Source: Acidaminobacter sp. JC074 (GTDB lineage: Bacteria; Bacillota; Clostridia; Peptostreptococcales; Acidaminobacteraceae). Taken from it: a DNA stretch of 64,000 nt. The first letter of the stretch is position 1. Every line of letters starts with the position of its first letter. The notes beneath the pieces were generated by a model, which ran no database searches, was not told where the DNA came from, and saw only the letters and a list, made by a program, of their open reading frames with translations. Positions 26,289-34,970 of the stretch are shown piece by piece. A program made the position numbers and the translations under genes. The stretch is taken from positions 97,885 through 161,884 of the forward strand of contig NZ_VANV01000018.1 in NCBI RefSeq assembly GCF_022496765.1. The letters are read 5' to 3'.

Positions 26289-28109
26289 TCAGTCATCAGT
26301 CACTAAATCCAGCGGCTTAGGATAAGATAAGAGGTAGCCCTGTAAAAGATCACATGAAAGGTCTTCAAGCACTCTGGCCTCATCTTCTTTTTCAACACCT
26401 TCTGCTACAACCTTAAGGTGGTACTGCTTACCTAAGTTGATCATCATCTCTACAAGTTTTAAAACCTTTCTATCTAACAACATGGTATCAATAAATGATT
26501 TATCAATTTTTAGTTCCTGAATATTAAGGTGGGCAAGATATCTTAAGGATGAGTAACCTGAACCAAAATCATCTAATGAAATGGTAAAACCAAGAGTCAC
26601 AAGTTCTTCTAAAATAAGCTCTACATGGTCAAGATTTTCTATCAATACTTCTTCAGTTATCTCAAATGTAATCTTTTGAGTAGGTATATGATGTTTCACC
26701 ACCATGGACTTAATATGATCTGTAAAATCACCTGACAATAGATGTGAAGGTGAAATATTTATGGCTATTTTTATATCTTTACCAAAACATTTGCATATTT
26801 CATGGTAATTAGAAAAAACCTGACTGATGATCAGTTCGCCAAATGATTTAGCATAACCAAGTTGTTCAATAATTGGTATAAATGTATCAGGAGCAACTTG
26901 TCCTAAAACTTCATCCTTCCATCTTGCCAAGACTTCTACCCCTAAGAGCTTTCTCGTTTCAGCATGATGTTTTCCCTGAAATACGCAGTAGAACTTGCCT
27001 TTTTCAAGAGCCAGTTTGATTCTTTCCTTTAATAGTTCTTCTTTAAATACAAGTTCCTCCAAAGCGTCATCATAAATGATGCTTCGATCTTTATCGTTGG
27101 CTTTTGAATGTGACAAGGCAAGCCTAGTACGATGGATAACAGAATCAAAGGTATCACCTGAACGACTTTGTACAATTACTGTATGAAAATCAATTTTTTT
27201 GGTCATGTTCTTCATATTGAACTTAATTTCAAAGTTCTTTTTGAAATCATCAATCCATTTAGATATGTTATCATCTGATTCATTTTCCAGCCAGATGATG
27301 AACTCACTGCCGCTCATTCTTGCAACCAAAGCCTTGTGATCAAAGTCCTTTAAAAGCGTGGCAACAATCATCAGAACCTGATCACCAATTTTATCGCTGT
27401 ATATGGAGTTAATCAAATGCAGGTTTCTAACATTAAAAACAACTAAATAGCCGCCGATGTTATTTTCTAATCTCGCCTTTACCTCTATCTCAAATAAGTT
27501 CATATTCATAAAGCCAGTCAAGCTGTCGAAGTAGGCCAACTCATATATTTTATCTATACTACTTTCTAGTTCACTGATATTTTCAAATAAATAGTCTCTG
27601 ATTGAATAAATCATCAAATGAATAATTAATAAGTATAGTATCAAAACAAAAAATTGAATGATCCATAAGGATATTTCATCTAGTACATGAGTATCTGTCG
27701 GATTAAATATGGCTATTATATATAGGGATATGTAGGCAAGCACTGTGAAAATCCCCAGTCCTATGCTCTTGTTTCTTGGTAAAAACAATGTCGCTAAAGC
27801 ATTGGAAATCATAAAGAGTGCAATACCGGCACTTTCAAACCCACCATCTATAAAAGATAAATAACCTATTATAAAAGGAATGACCAATGTGACACGCATT
27901 TTAAACTCATCACTGATTTGCCTTCTCATAATGGACATGTAGGCAAATACAGCGCCCATTGCGAAATCTAAATATACAAAAAATTTATCAAAATCTGCGT
28001 AAAACAGAATAATTGCAGTACAAAAACAAACCAAACTTCCTAGTGGCATGATTCTATCAAAATGTTTCTCAACCCGTCTTAAAATCAAATTATTATAGTC
28101 TTTTTTCAT
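26289..28109 (-). CDS. GGDEF/EAL protein with degenerate GGDEF, probable c-di-GMP phosphodiesterase
   Basis: 606 aa. Five or six membrane segments fill residues 20-170. The GGDEF domain (~190-335) has SGSEF (266-270) at the active loop, so cyclase activity is doubtful. The EAL domain (~355-600) keeps the catalytic set: E392 (EVLAR, the EAL motif), N451, E483, D513-D514 (DDFGSGYSS), K534, E570 and Q590. It therefore most likely degrades c-di-GMP at the membrane, with the GGDEF part as a possible GTP-binding regulatory domain (known for similar proteins). A c-di-GMP-I riboswitch lies 2.6 kb away upstream of a chemoreceptor. Confidence 0.88.
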   Translation of the reverse strand: MKKDYNNLILRRVEKHFDRIMPLGSLVCFCTAIILFYADFDKFFVYLDFAMGAVFAYMSIMRRQISDEFKMRVTLVIPFIIGYLSFIDGGFESAGIALFMISNALATLFLPRNKSIGLGIFTVLAYISLYIIAIFNPTDTHVLDEISLWIIQFFVLILYLLIIHLMIYSIRDYLFENISELESSIDKIYELAYFDSLTGFMNMNLFEIEVKARLENNIGGYLVVFNVRNLHLINSIYSDKIGDQVLMIVATLLKDFDHKALVARMSGSEFIIWLENESDDNISKWIDDFKKNFEIKFNMKNMTKKIDFHTVIVQSRSGDTFDSVIHRTRLALSHSKANDKDRSIIYDDALEELVFKEELLKERIKLALEKGKFYCVFQGKHHAETRKLLGVEVLARWKDEVLGQVAPDTFIPIIEQLGYAKSFGELIISQVFSNYHEICKCFGKDIKIAINISPSHLLSGDFTDHIKSMVVKHHIPTQKITFEITEEVLIENLDHVELILEELVTLGFTISLDDFGSGYSSLRYLAHLNIQELKIDKSFIDTMLLDRKVLKLVEMMINLGKQYHLKVVAEGVEKEDEARVLEDLSCDLLQGYLLSYPKPLDLVTDD

Positions 28110-28149
28110 ATCATCACCACTATAATAATACCCAAGAAGTTTTTAACTA

Positions 28150-28176
28150 AAACTAAAAGGCGCAAATGCGCCTTTA
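28150..28176 (-). terminator. Intrinsic terminator of the UvrA-like gene
   Basis: AAAGGCGC-ATTT-GCGCCTTT on the minus strand, followed by TAGTTTTAG; it overlaps the stop codon. Confidence 0.7.
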
Positions 28177-30402
28177 AATATATGATTTTGTCACCGACTC
28201 ATCTGATTTCACAATATCACAAGGTTTACCTTCAAATAAGAGATAACCCCCTTGACTACCGCCTTTTGGTCCAAGTTCTATTAAATGGTCAGCAGATTTT
28301 AACATGTCCATATGGTGGTCAATAACAATTAAAGTATTATCCTCATCTACAATGGCATTGAAAAGGTGTATTAACTTACGTACATCATATAGATGCAGAC
28401 CATCTGTTGGTTCATCTAAAACATAAACTTGACCCTTTTGATTCAACTTGGAGGCCAGCTTAATTCTTTGGAGTTCACCACCAGATAAGGTAGACATGGA
28501 CTGGTTTAAATGAAGATAGCCCAGTCCAACTTTTTCCAAGTCATTGAGTCGTCCTATAATAAAAGCATCGTCAAAGAAATCAATGGCCTCGTTTACCGAA
28601 AGATCAAACACTTGAGCTATGGAATGGGATTTATACTTGTATTCTAGAACTTGATTATTATATCTCTTACCATTACAGGATTCACAAACCGATTCAATTT
28701 GGTCCATAAAACCCATTTCAGTTGTAATAATGCCTTTTCCTTTACATACAGGACATGCACCTTTTGCATTAAAAGAGAAATAGGAAATGTTCTTACCCGT
28801 CTCTTTAGCATACAACTTTCTTACTGCATCTGATATACCCATATAAGTTGCAGGTGTAGAACGGCTATTTGCACCAATAGACTTTTGAGAGATAAAAACA
28901 TAATTCTTTTCAAGCTGATCTAAAATACAAGAAGCCAAAGAAGATTTACCAGATCCCGCCACACCTGCAATCAGGGTCCAAACACCTCTTGGTATTTCCA
29001 AACTGATGTTTTTTAAGTTATGATGGGATAAGTCTCTTAGTGAAATAAAGTCCTTTGATTCTCTAAGGTTTTCTTTGAAGGTAAAATTGTCCTTTAACAT
29101 TTTACTTGTGATGGTATCCGCTTCTAATAAAGCCTTATAAGGCCCTTCATACATGACATAGCCACCCTTTTCTCCCCCTACAGGGCCCATATCAATAACA
29201 TGGTCAGCCATTTGAATGATGCCTGGATGGTGTTCTACCATCATAATGGTATTGCCTCTGTCTCTCAATTTTTCAATAGAAGACTTTAAGTTGAATATAT
29301 CATGCTGGTGTAAACCAACACTGGGTTCATCTAGAACATAAACCACATCAGTAAGAGCTGAGTTGATATACTTTGATATCTTAACGCGCTGGGCTTCTCC
29401 ACCTGATAAAGTACCCATGCCTCTTTCTAAAGTTAAATAAGATAAACCTACATCAATAAGAGGTTGCAACCTCTTGTTTATTTCATCAACAATGGGGTCA
29501 GCCAATGGATCTTTTAAACCATGAAGAAAAGATTTGATTTCTGGGATCGGAAGAGCCAAAATATCACTGATACTTTTGTCATTTATCTTACATGAACGAA
29601 TGGTGTCATTAAGTCTTGTACCATGACAAGATTCACAAACACGAGTGGTCACCATGGTATCTAAAAGTTTCTTATGTCTTTTACCTTCTTTTGTGTAAAT
29701 GATAGACCTGTACATTCTAGGATAGATACCTTCGAACTTGGCAGACTTCGGCCAGTTGGATGGTGGATCTTTTAGCTTGACTTGGGGAGAATGTAAAAAA
29801 AGCTCTAATTCTTCCTCCGAATAATCTTTTATTTTTTTATTCAAATCAAATAAACCGCTGTTGGCATAACGTTTCCATCGCCATGCCCCTGTAGTAAAGG
29901 CAGGAAAGTTGATTACACCTTCATCATTAAGACATTTATTAAAATCAACCAGCTTATGAATATCTAATTTGGTAACTTCACCTAAGCCTTCACATTCACT
30001 ACATCTCCCCTTAGGATGATTAAATGAAAAAACATCTGAATAACCTACAAATGGTTTACCCACACGTGAGAACAAAAGTCTTAGAAAGGCATTGATATCT
30101 GTATAAGTACCTATTGTCGACCGGCTTGAATTACTTGGTTTTTTTTGATCTAAAATCATTGTTACAGGTAGATTTTCAATGATACCAACATTTGGACGAC
30201 CATACTTAGGTAAATACTGCTGAACAAAGCTTGGGAAGGTATCATTTAATTCCCTTCTAGATTCTGCTGCAATTGTATCCATACATAAAGAAGATTTGCC
30301 AGAACCTGATACACCAGTAAAAACTGTGATTTTATTTTTGGGAATTTCTACATCCACATGTTTAAGATTGTGTTCATATGCGTCTTTTACTATAATCTTC
30401 AT
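28174..30402 (-). CDS. UvrA-like ABC ATPase (class II UvrA / drug-resistance paralogue)
   Basis: 742 aa, shorter than housekeeping UvrA (~940 aa). Two ABC ATPase units: Walker A GVSGSGKSSL (~30) and GVAGSGKSSL; signatures LSGGEAQRVKISK and LSGGELQRIKLASK; Walker B VYVLDEPSVGLH and VYVLDEPTDGLH. Zinc-finger cysteine pairs are retained (CSECEGLGE, CESCHGTRLN, CPVCKGKG, CESCNGKRYN), but the UvrB-binding domain seems to be missing. Class II UvrA proteins such as DrrC are linked to resistance to DNA-binding drugs. The ATG at 30402 overlaps the TGA of the MerR gene (ATGA), with GGAGG 5 bases before. The operon with a MerR regulator and the divergent MATE exporter supports drug response. Confidence 0.85.
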   Translation of the reverse strand: MKIIVKDAYEHNLKHVDVEIPKNKITVFTGVSGSGKSSLCMDTIAAESRRELNDTFPSFVQQYLPKYGRPNVGIIENLPVTMILDQKKPSNSSRSTIGTYTDINAFLRLLFSRVGKPFVGYSDVFSFNHPKGRCSECEGLGEVTKLDIHKLVDFNKCLNDEGVINFPAFTTGAWRWKRYANSGLFDLNKKIKDYSEEELELFLHSPQVKLKDPPSNWPKSAKFEGIYPRMYRSIIYTKEGKRHKKLLDTMVTTRVCESCHGTRLNDTIRSCKINDKSISDILALPIPEIKSFLHGLKDPLADPIVDEINKRLQPLIDVGLSYLTLERGMGTLSGGEAQRVKISKYINSALTDVVYVLDEPSVGLHQHDIFNLKSSIEKLRDRGNTIMMVEHHPGIIQMADHVIDMGPVGGEKGGYVMYEGPYKALLEADTITSKMLKDNFTFKENLRESKDFISLRDLSHHNLKNISLEIPRGVWTLIAGVAGSGKSSLASCILDQLEKNYVFISQKSIGANSRSTPATYMGISDAVRKLYAKETGKNISYFSFNAKGACPVCKGKGIITTEMGFMDQIESVCESCNGKRYNNQVLEYKYKSHSIAQVFDLSVNEAIDFFDDAFIIGRLNDLEKVGLGYLHLNQSMSTLSGGELQRIKLASKLNQKGQVYVLDEPTDGLHLYDVRKLIHLFNAIVDEDNTLIVIDHHMDMLKSADHLIELGPKGGSQGGYLLFEGKPCDIVKSDESVTKSYI

Positions 30403-31166
30403 TTTGCCTCCACAAGAAATTGGATGGTAGAATTCCAATAATTCATGTCATAAAACTTGTTGTATAAATTGTCAATCAAAAGTTTTGGGCCTAACAAACG
30501 ATAGCCCAAATCATTTACCATCTGCATGGCCTCTTTTTCGTGTTTCTCCAAATCCTCATCATTTTTATAAGATACCTGAAAAGAAAAGTACTTACCGCCA
30601 GGTATGGTCATCTCAGTTAAGTTATGACTTGGATGTTCTCCTTGATAAAAGAAGCCATAAATAACTTCCTTATCTGTAAACTCTACAATTTCATAATTGT
30701 AATTGAGATAATCTATCTCATATTCTCTTGTTATATCATAAATCTGACGGATGTTAGCATTCACCATATTAAAACCTTTTATTACATGTATGGTTCTTTC
30801 CTCATAGTCTTCTACCGTATAGCCACTATGAAACTCTTTATAAGTAGCAAGTCTTTTTTCAATATCAATTTTTTTGACTTGCAGCTGTTGTATTTCACTG
30901 GTGATCTTTTTATGTGCCTTGTCCAGATAATAGGCATAATCAAAAGTAGGTTTGTTTATGACTTCCTTAATTTCCTTTAAAGACATCCCCATCTTCTTGA
31001 ATAAAAGAATCATTTCTAATCTATCTACTTCTTTAAATCCATATTCACTGTAACCGTTAGAATCTACTACTACATCTAATAAACCCTTTTTCTCATAAAA
31101 GCGAATTTGAGATTTTTGAATACCCAAAAGAGATGCTACTTCACCCTTAGTTAATTTATTTGACAT
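30399..31166 (-). CDS. MerR-family multidrug-type regulator with GyrI-like effector domain
   Basis: 255 aa. MerR helix-turn-helix at 6-30 (EVASLLGIQKSQIRFYEKKGLL), linking coiled coil at ~75-120, and a C-terminal ~150 residues resembling the GyrI/BmrR-type ligand domain (TIPGGKYFSFQVSY). BmrR-like proteins bind lipophilic cations or drugs and activate promoters with long spacers. The divergent MATE promoter has a 19-bp spacer containing a dyad, the expected target. The gene is translationally coupled to the UvrA-like gene. Confidence 0.82.
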   Translation of the reverse strand: MSNKLTKGEVASLLGIQKSQIRFYEKKGLLDVVVDSNGYSEYGFKEVDRLEMILLFKKMGMSLKEIKEVINKPTFDYAYYLDKAHKKITSEIQQLQVKKIDIEKRLATYKEFHSGYTVEDYEERTIHVIKGFNMVNANIRQIYDITREYEIDYLNYNYEIVEFTDKEVIYGFFYQGEHPSHNLTEMTIPGGKYFSFQVSYKNDEDLEKHEKEAMQMVNDLGYRLLGPKLLIDNLYNKFYDMNYWNSTIQFLVEAK

Positions 31167-31183
31167 TTTTCCTCCAAAAAGAC

Positions 31184-31214
31184 TTGACTGTGAACTAAGT
31201 TCATACCTTATGAT
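31184..31214 (+). promoter_or_regulatory. MerR-type promoter with dyad operator in a 19-bp spacer (MATE gene)
   Basis: TTGACT (31184-31189) and TATGAT (31209-31214) are 19 bp apart, the long spacing typical of MerR-activated promoters. Within the spacer lies the dyad TGAAC-TAA-GTTCA (31191-31203). The regulator gene starts 18 bp away on the other strand. Confidence 0.72.
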
Positions 31215-31243
31215 ACATTATAGATTATCAGAAAGGAAGTATT

Positions 31244-32590
31244 ATGAATAACATTCAACTAGGAAATGACAATATAAAAAAGATATTTTGGATGTATGCA
31301 ATTCCATCCGTTTTATCAATGATCGCTCAAACTACAGCAACTATGATAGATTCCATATTTATTGGAAGATATGTAGGCTCTTCTGGCCTATCTGCAATCA
31401 CAATATTCTTTCCACTAATCGGTATTGTTATTGGTATAGCATCCATGTTTTCCATAGGTGGTACAACATTAGCGGGTATAGAGCTTGGGAAAAAGAATCT
31501 AGAAAAGTCCAATAACTATTTTAACGTAACCCTGGCTATATCACTTATATTGAGTATTACATTCACCGTTCTTATTCAGTTGACTTTACCCTACCTATTA
31601 AAGCTTCAGAATATAGATCTAAAAACAACACAACAAATCATGGACTATGGTGGTACCATCAGCTGGTTCTTTCTATTCTTTATGATGAACTTTGCATTGA
31701 CCTTCTTTTTAAAGTTAGATGGTAAACCAATTTTGGTCGTGGCTACCATGATCTCTGGTACCGTCATCAACATACTTTTAGATTATTTATTTATTGCTAA
31801 AATGGGTCTGGAGTTAAGAGGTGCTGCACTTGCAACTGGCATGTCGCAATTGATACCATTTATCGTATTGATTGTTTACACTTTTTCTAAGTCCAACTGG
31901 AAGATAAAAAAGCCTGTCTTTCACTTTCATGAAATCAAACAGATTGCCTTCAATGGTTCTTCTGAACTACTAAGTCAGTCAGCAGTTTCAATAGCAGGCC
32001 TTATCATCAATGCCATGATCATTACTAGAGTTGGTGTTATTGGTCTTGCAGGTTATGCAGTGTCACAGCAAATAGCCTCAATAGCTGGTTCTTTGGGTTA
32101 TGGCTTTGCTGAGTCCAACCAAGCAGCACTCAGTTACAACTATGGTGCCAACTTAAGAGACAGGGTGGATGCTTTAAGAAACTACACATTGAAGGCAAAT
32201 ATTATAACAGGTATCATCTTGTTTTTGCTTGCAAACATTTTCTCATATGAAGTCTCATCCTTATTTGTAAAAGAACCTGAGACCATAGAAATGTCTGTCA
32301 GAATACTTAAGTATTTCTCTTATGCCTTTATCTTCATGGGTGCAAACATCACAATAGGCACCTATTATACAGCTATCAATGATCCTATACTATCTGGAGG
32401 TATCACACTATTTAGATCTTTCATAGCTCTACTAGTCGGTTTAGCCATTTTGCCTGCTATATTTGGCAACAATGGTATATGGATGAGTATAGTATTTAGA
32501 GAAATTGTAACCATTATTGCTGGTACAGTTTTACTGTTTATGAAACCTTACGGCTTAATTAGAGGTAGACAAATAAAAAACGCCGCATAA
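31244..32590 (+). CDS. MATE-family multidrug efflux transporter
   Basis: 448 aa with about 12 membrane segments in two homologous halves. Family features: MIDSIFIGRYVGSSGLSAITIFFP in helix 1-2 and the repeated G(A)AxGYAxSQ pattern (GLAGYAVSQQIASIAGSLGYGF) in the second half. MATE proteins export cationic drugs by Na+ or H+ antiport. GGAAG lies ~8 bases before the ATG. The promoter is MerR-like, controlled by the divergent regulator (inference). Confidence 0.9.
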   Translation: MNNIQLGNDNIKKIFWMYAIPSVLSMIAQTTATMIDSIFIGRYVGSSGLSAITIFFPLIGIVIGIASMFSIGGTTLAGIELGKKNLEKSNNYFNVTLAISLILSITFTVLIQLTLPYLLKLQNIDLKTTQQIMDYGGTISWFFLFFMMNFALTFFLKLDGKPILVVATMISGTVINILLDYLFIAKMGLELRGAALATGMSQLIPFIVLIVYTFSKSNWKIKKPVFHFHEIKQIAFNGSSELLSQSAVSIAGLIINAMIITRVGVIGLAGYAVSQQIASIAGSLGYGFAESNQAALSYNYGANLRDRVDALRNYTLKANIITGIILFLLANIFSYEVSSLFVKEPETIEMSVRILKYFSYAFIFMGANITIGTYYTAINDPILSGGITLFRSFIALLVGLAILPAIFGNNGIWMSIVFREIVTIIAGTVLLFMKPYGLIRGRQIKNAA

Positions 32591-32591
32591 A

Positions 32592-32620
32592 AAAATAAGA
32601 TACCTCGTGTATCTTATTTT
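32592..32620. terminator. Bidirectional terminator between MATE and hemerythrin genes
   Basis: AAAATAAGATAC-CTCGT-GTATCTTATTTT, 12-bp stem, overlapping the stop of the minus-strand gene. Confidence 0.8.
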
Positions 32621-33018
32621 AGTTTATCTACTATATAAGCTGAGTATTTAAAATCAACATTCATGATGTGTTTGAATATCCATGAGGAAATAAACTTGAT
32701 CAAATCTCTTAGGGACGCCTTTTGATTCTCAGCAATCTCTGTAAAGTTAATTTCCATTAAATAAGTCATAAAAGATTCATGTTCCTTTATGTGTTCATCA
32801 AGTTCTAGATATTCATAAGTTTTCATAAGCTGTTCTTCTTGTAGAAAATGATACTTGGTATATTCCATAAGCTTGCTGATACAATCAACTATGTCATCTA
32901 GAATATCATCGTCTCTATTAAGTAAATTTTCTAAAGTTCCTGCGATTTCAAATAGTTTTTTATGTTGTTCATCCACCAAAGGAATATGAACAGAATATTC
33001 ATCTTGCCACTTAAACAT
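32614..33018 (-). CDS. Bacteriohemerythrin
   Basis: 134 aa four-helix bundle. All seven diiron ligands can be placed: H19 (DEQH), H57 and E61 (YHFLQEE), H76 and H80 (HIKEH), H117 and D122 (FKHIMNVD). It binds O2 reversibly, for scavenging, delivery or sensing; in anaerobes it is often linked to oxygen avoidance. The ATG at 33018 was preferred over an in-frame GTG three codons upstream because AAGGTGG lies 5 bases before it. It is monocistronic and faces away from the purine permease. Confidence 0.9.
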   Translation of the reverse strand: MFKWQDEYSVHIPLVDEQHKKLFEIAGTLENLLNRDDDILDDIVDCISKLMEYTKYHFLQEEQLMKTYEYLELDEHIKEHESFMTYLMEINFTEIAENQKASLRDLIKFISSWIFKHIMNVDFKYSAYIVDKLK

Positions 33019-33049
33019 TTGCACCACCTTTCTAATTAATTAATTAATG

Positions 33050-33270
33050 CCCGAATATGGTCCTTATTAAACAGAAATCACCATTTTGTTATATATGAAT
33101 GGAAAAACCCGAACGTACACCTATGATAATCGTTTTCCTATAAATACCTTTAATTCATTGTGTGTAATTTACAACCACATTCGATTCGTTTGTGTTTACT
33201 TTACGAAAGTATGGGTATATAGGACCCAATAACCCGAATAATAAAATTTTATATTGATTTAATATTCGGG
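33050..33270. promoter_or_regulatory. Four CCCGAAY-type boxes upstream of the purine permease
   Basis: CCCGAATAT (33050-33058), CCCGAACGT (33108-33116), CCCGAATA (33233-33240) and an inverted copy ATATTCGGG (33262-33270). The last two form a facing pair around the promoter. The core resembles the PurR box CCGAAC of Bacillus, and the downstream gene is a purine permease. The rest of this ~290-bp gap shows a small dyad (TACTTT-ACG-AAAGTA near 33197-33211) and no purine riboswitch consensus. Confidence 0.5.
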
Positions 33271-33281
33271 TTTGATATAAT
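33254..33281 (+). promoter_or_regulatory. Promoter of the purine permease
   Basis: TTGATT (33254-33259), 16-bp spacer, TATAAT (33276-33281). A CCCGAAT-type box lies in the spacer, which fits repression. Confidence 0.6.
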
Positions 33282-33316
33282 ACTCATGTGTTAAAGATTT
33301 ATAGGAGGACTTATTC

Positions 33317-34645
33317 ATGTTTGAAAGATTATTTAAACTTAAAGAACACAAAACAACAGTAAGAACAGAGATTATGGCAGGTATCACAACCTTCATGACT
33401 ATGGCTTACATATTAATTGTTAACCCTGACATGTTATCAACTACTGGTATGGATGCAGGTGCAGTATTTACTGCTACAGCACTCTCTGCTGTGATTGGTA
33501 CATTGGTTATGGCTTTTGCAGCTAATCTACCATTTGCCTTAGCACCAGGTATGGGTCTGAACGCATTCTTTGCTTTCACAGTATGCGGTATCATGGGTTA
33601 CAGCTGGCAGTTTGCTTTAACTGCAGTTTTATTAGAAGGTATCATCTTCATTGCACTTACATTCTTAAATGTAAGAGAGGCAATTATCAATGCTATTCCA
33701 ATGAACTTAAAGCATGCCATTTCAGTAGGTATTGGTTTGTTTATATCATTAATTGGTTTAAACAGTGCAGGTATTGTATCAACTGGTAAATTCCACATCG
33801 GTGATGGTCAATTAGGTGGTCTTATTGTTCAATTAGGTGAAATCACTTCACCATCAGCCCTTGTAGCATTATTCGGTATTGTTCTAATTGGTGTTTTACT
33901 GGCTAAAAACGTTAAAGGTGCTATCTTGATTGGTGTTTTAGCTTCAACAATTGTTGGTATCCCATTTGGTGTAACTGATTTATCAAGTATTCAATTTAAT
34001 GGTTTCTTACCACCATCATTATCACCAATCTTATTTAAGTTTGATTTTTCAAATATTTTTTCTTTAGATATGTTCATAGTACTGATGACATTCTTATTTG
34101 TTGATATGTTTGATACAGTTGGTACACTAGTTGGTGTATCAAGTAAGGCTGGTTTATTAGATGCTGAAGGTCGTGTACCGAATGCCAAACAAGCTTTATT
34201 AGCAGATGCTGTTGGAACAACATTTGGTGCTTGTATCGGTACATCTACAGTAACAACTTACGTCGAGTCTGCATCAGGTGTTGCAGAAGGTGGTAGAACT
34301 GGTTTAACAGCTCTATCTACTGCAGCAATGTTCTTTATTGCATTGTTCTTAGCACCAATCTTCTTAGTGGTACCATCAGCAGCAACAGCACCTGCACTTG
34401 TAATCGTTGGCTTGTTCATGATGTCACCTATTAAGGAAATCGACTTCTCAGACTTTACAGAAGCATTACCAGCATTCTTAACATTAGTTATGATGCCACT
34501 TTCATACTCTATCGCAGATGGCATCATCTTCGGTGTTGTATCGTATGTACTTCTTAAAGTGTTTACAGGTAGATACAAAGAAGCGCCAATCTTAACATAC
34601 ATTTTGGCAGCATTATTTATTTTAGATATTATGTTCTTGAAGTAA
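33317..34645 (+). CDS. NCS2-family purine permease (PbuG/AzgA-like)
   Basis: 442 aa, ~12-14 membrane segments. The N-terminus (FKLKEHKTTVRTEIMAGITTFMTMAYI) and NPDMLS, followed by LAPGMGLNAFFAF, are signatures of the AzgA-like branch that takes up hypoxanthine, guanine or adenine, distinct from the xanthine/uracil branch. The VDMFDTVGTLVGVSSKAGL stretch also fits. AGGAGG precedes the ATG. The upstream CCCGAAT-type boxes suggest PurR-like repression, consistent with a purine importer. Confidence 0.9.
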   Translation: MFERLFKLKEHKTTVRTEIMAGITTFMTMAYILIVNPDMLSTTGMDAGAVFTATALSAVIGTLVMAFAANLPFALAPGMGLNAFFAFTVCGIMGYSWQFALTAVLLEGIIFIALTFLNVREAIINAIPMNLKHAISVGIGLFISLIGLNSAGIVSTGKFHIGDGQLGGLIVQLGEITSPSALVALFGIVLIGVLLAKNVKGAILIGVLASTIVGIPFGVTDLSSIQFNGFLPPSLSPILFKFDFSNIFSLDMFIVLMTFLFVDMFDTVGTLVGVSSKAGLLDAEGRVPNAKQALLADAVGTTFGACIGTSTVTTYVESASGVAEGGRTGLTALSTAAMFFIALFLAPIFLVVPSAATAPALVIVGLFMMSPIKEIDFSDFTEALPAFLTLVMMPLSYSIADGIIFGVVSYVLLKVFTGRYKEAPILTYILAALFILDIMFLK

Positions 34646-34654
34646 GACATAGCG

Positions 34655-34688
34655 AAAGGATATCCCACACCGTGGATATCCTTTTTTT
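34655..34688 (+). terminator. Intrinsic terminator of the purine permease
   Basis: AAAGGATATCC and GGATATCCTTT (11-bp stem) followed by a run of T. Confidence 0.85.
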
Positions 34689-34905
34689 AGTGTCTATTTA
34701 AAATAGTTTGCTCATCATTATGAATGGTTTCGTTTACCATATCTAATAAAACCTTTGGGTTATATTGATGGTCATAATCTCTATTGATATGCATGAGTTG
34801 CTGTGAAGATAGATGTCTAACATCTACAGTTGAAGTACCTAGTTCTAATTCTAGTTCGATTTTTCTAGCCTTCATATTAATGAGTTCATGAATAGTTCTA
34901 TTCAT
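34687..34905 (-). CDS. Small Spo0E-like protein (tentative)
   Basis: 72 aa. A strong ribosome site (AAGGAGGTGAGG) precedes the ATG, so it is very likely expressed. The pattern of two helices, MKARKIELELELGTSTVDVRHLSSQQLMHINRDY, resembles the Spo0E aspartyl-phosphatase family (helix, short loop, then SQxLDxLI), but the usual SQ-L-D signature is SQQLMHI, lacking the Asp. If it is a family member, it would dephosphorylate Spo0A-P and delay sporulation, though the missing Asp argues against full activity. Alternatively it is an unrelated small helical protein. It sits between two operons with its own start. Confidence 0.5.
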   Translation of the reverse strand: MNRTIHELINMKARKIELELELGTSTVDVRHLSSQQLMHINRDYDHQYNPKVLLDMVNETIHNDEQTILNRH

Positions 34906-34940
34906 AACCTCACCTCCTTATGGTCTATATACCCTAAATA

Positions 34941-34970
34941 AAAGAAAAAAAGCAGAAAATCTGCTTTTTA
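34941..34970 (-). terminator. Intrinsic terminator of the NuoEF-GltD/NuoG operon
   Basis: AAAAAGCAGA-TTT-TCTGCTTTTT on the minus strand followed by more T; it overlaps the stop at 34968. Confidence 0.85.

Noticed and set aside
33061..33316. Purine riboswitch before the purine permease
   Set aside because: The conserved core (TATGG..., TCTACC..., CCGTAAA..., ACTA) is not present; the CCCGAAT boxes point to protein control.
34258..34668. 136-aa minus-strand ORF
   Set aside because: Antisense to the NCS2 permease; low-complexity composition and no ribosome site.
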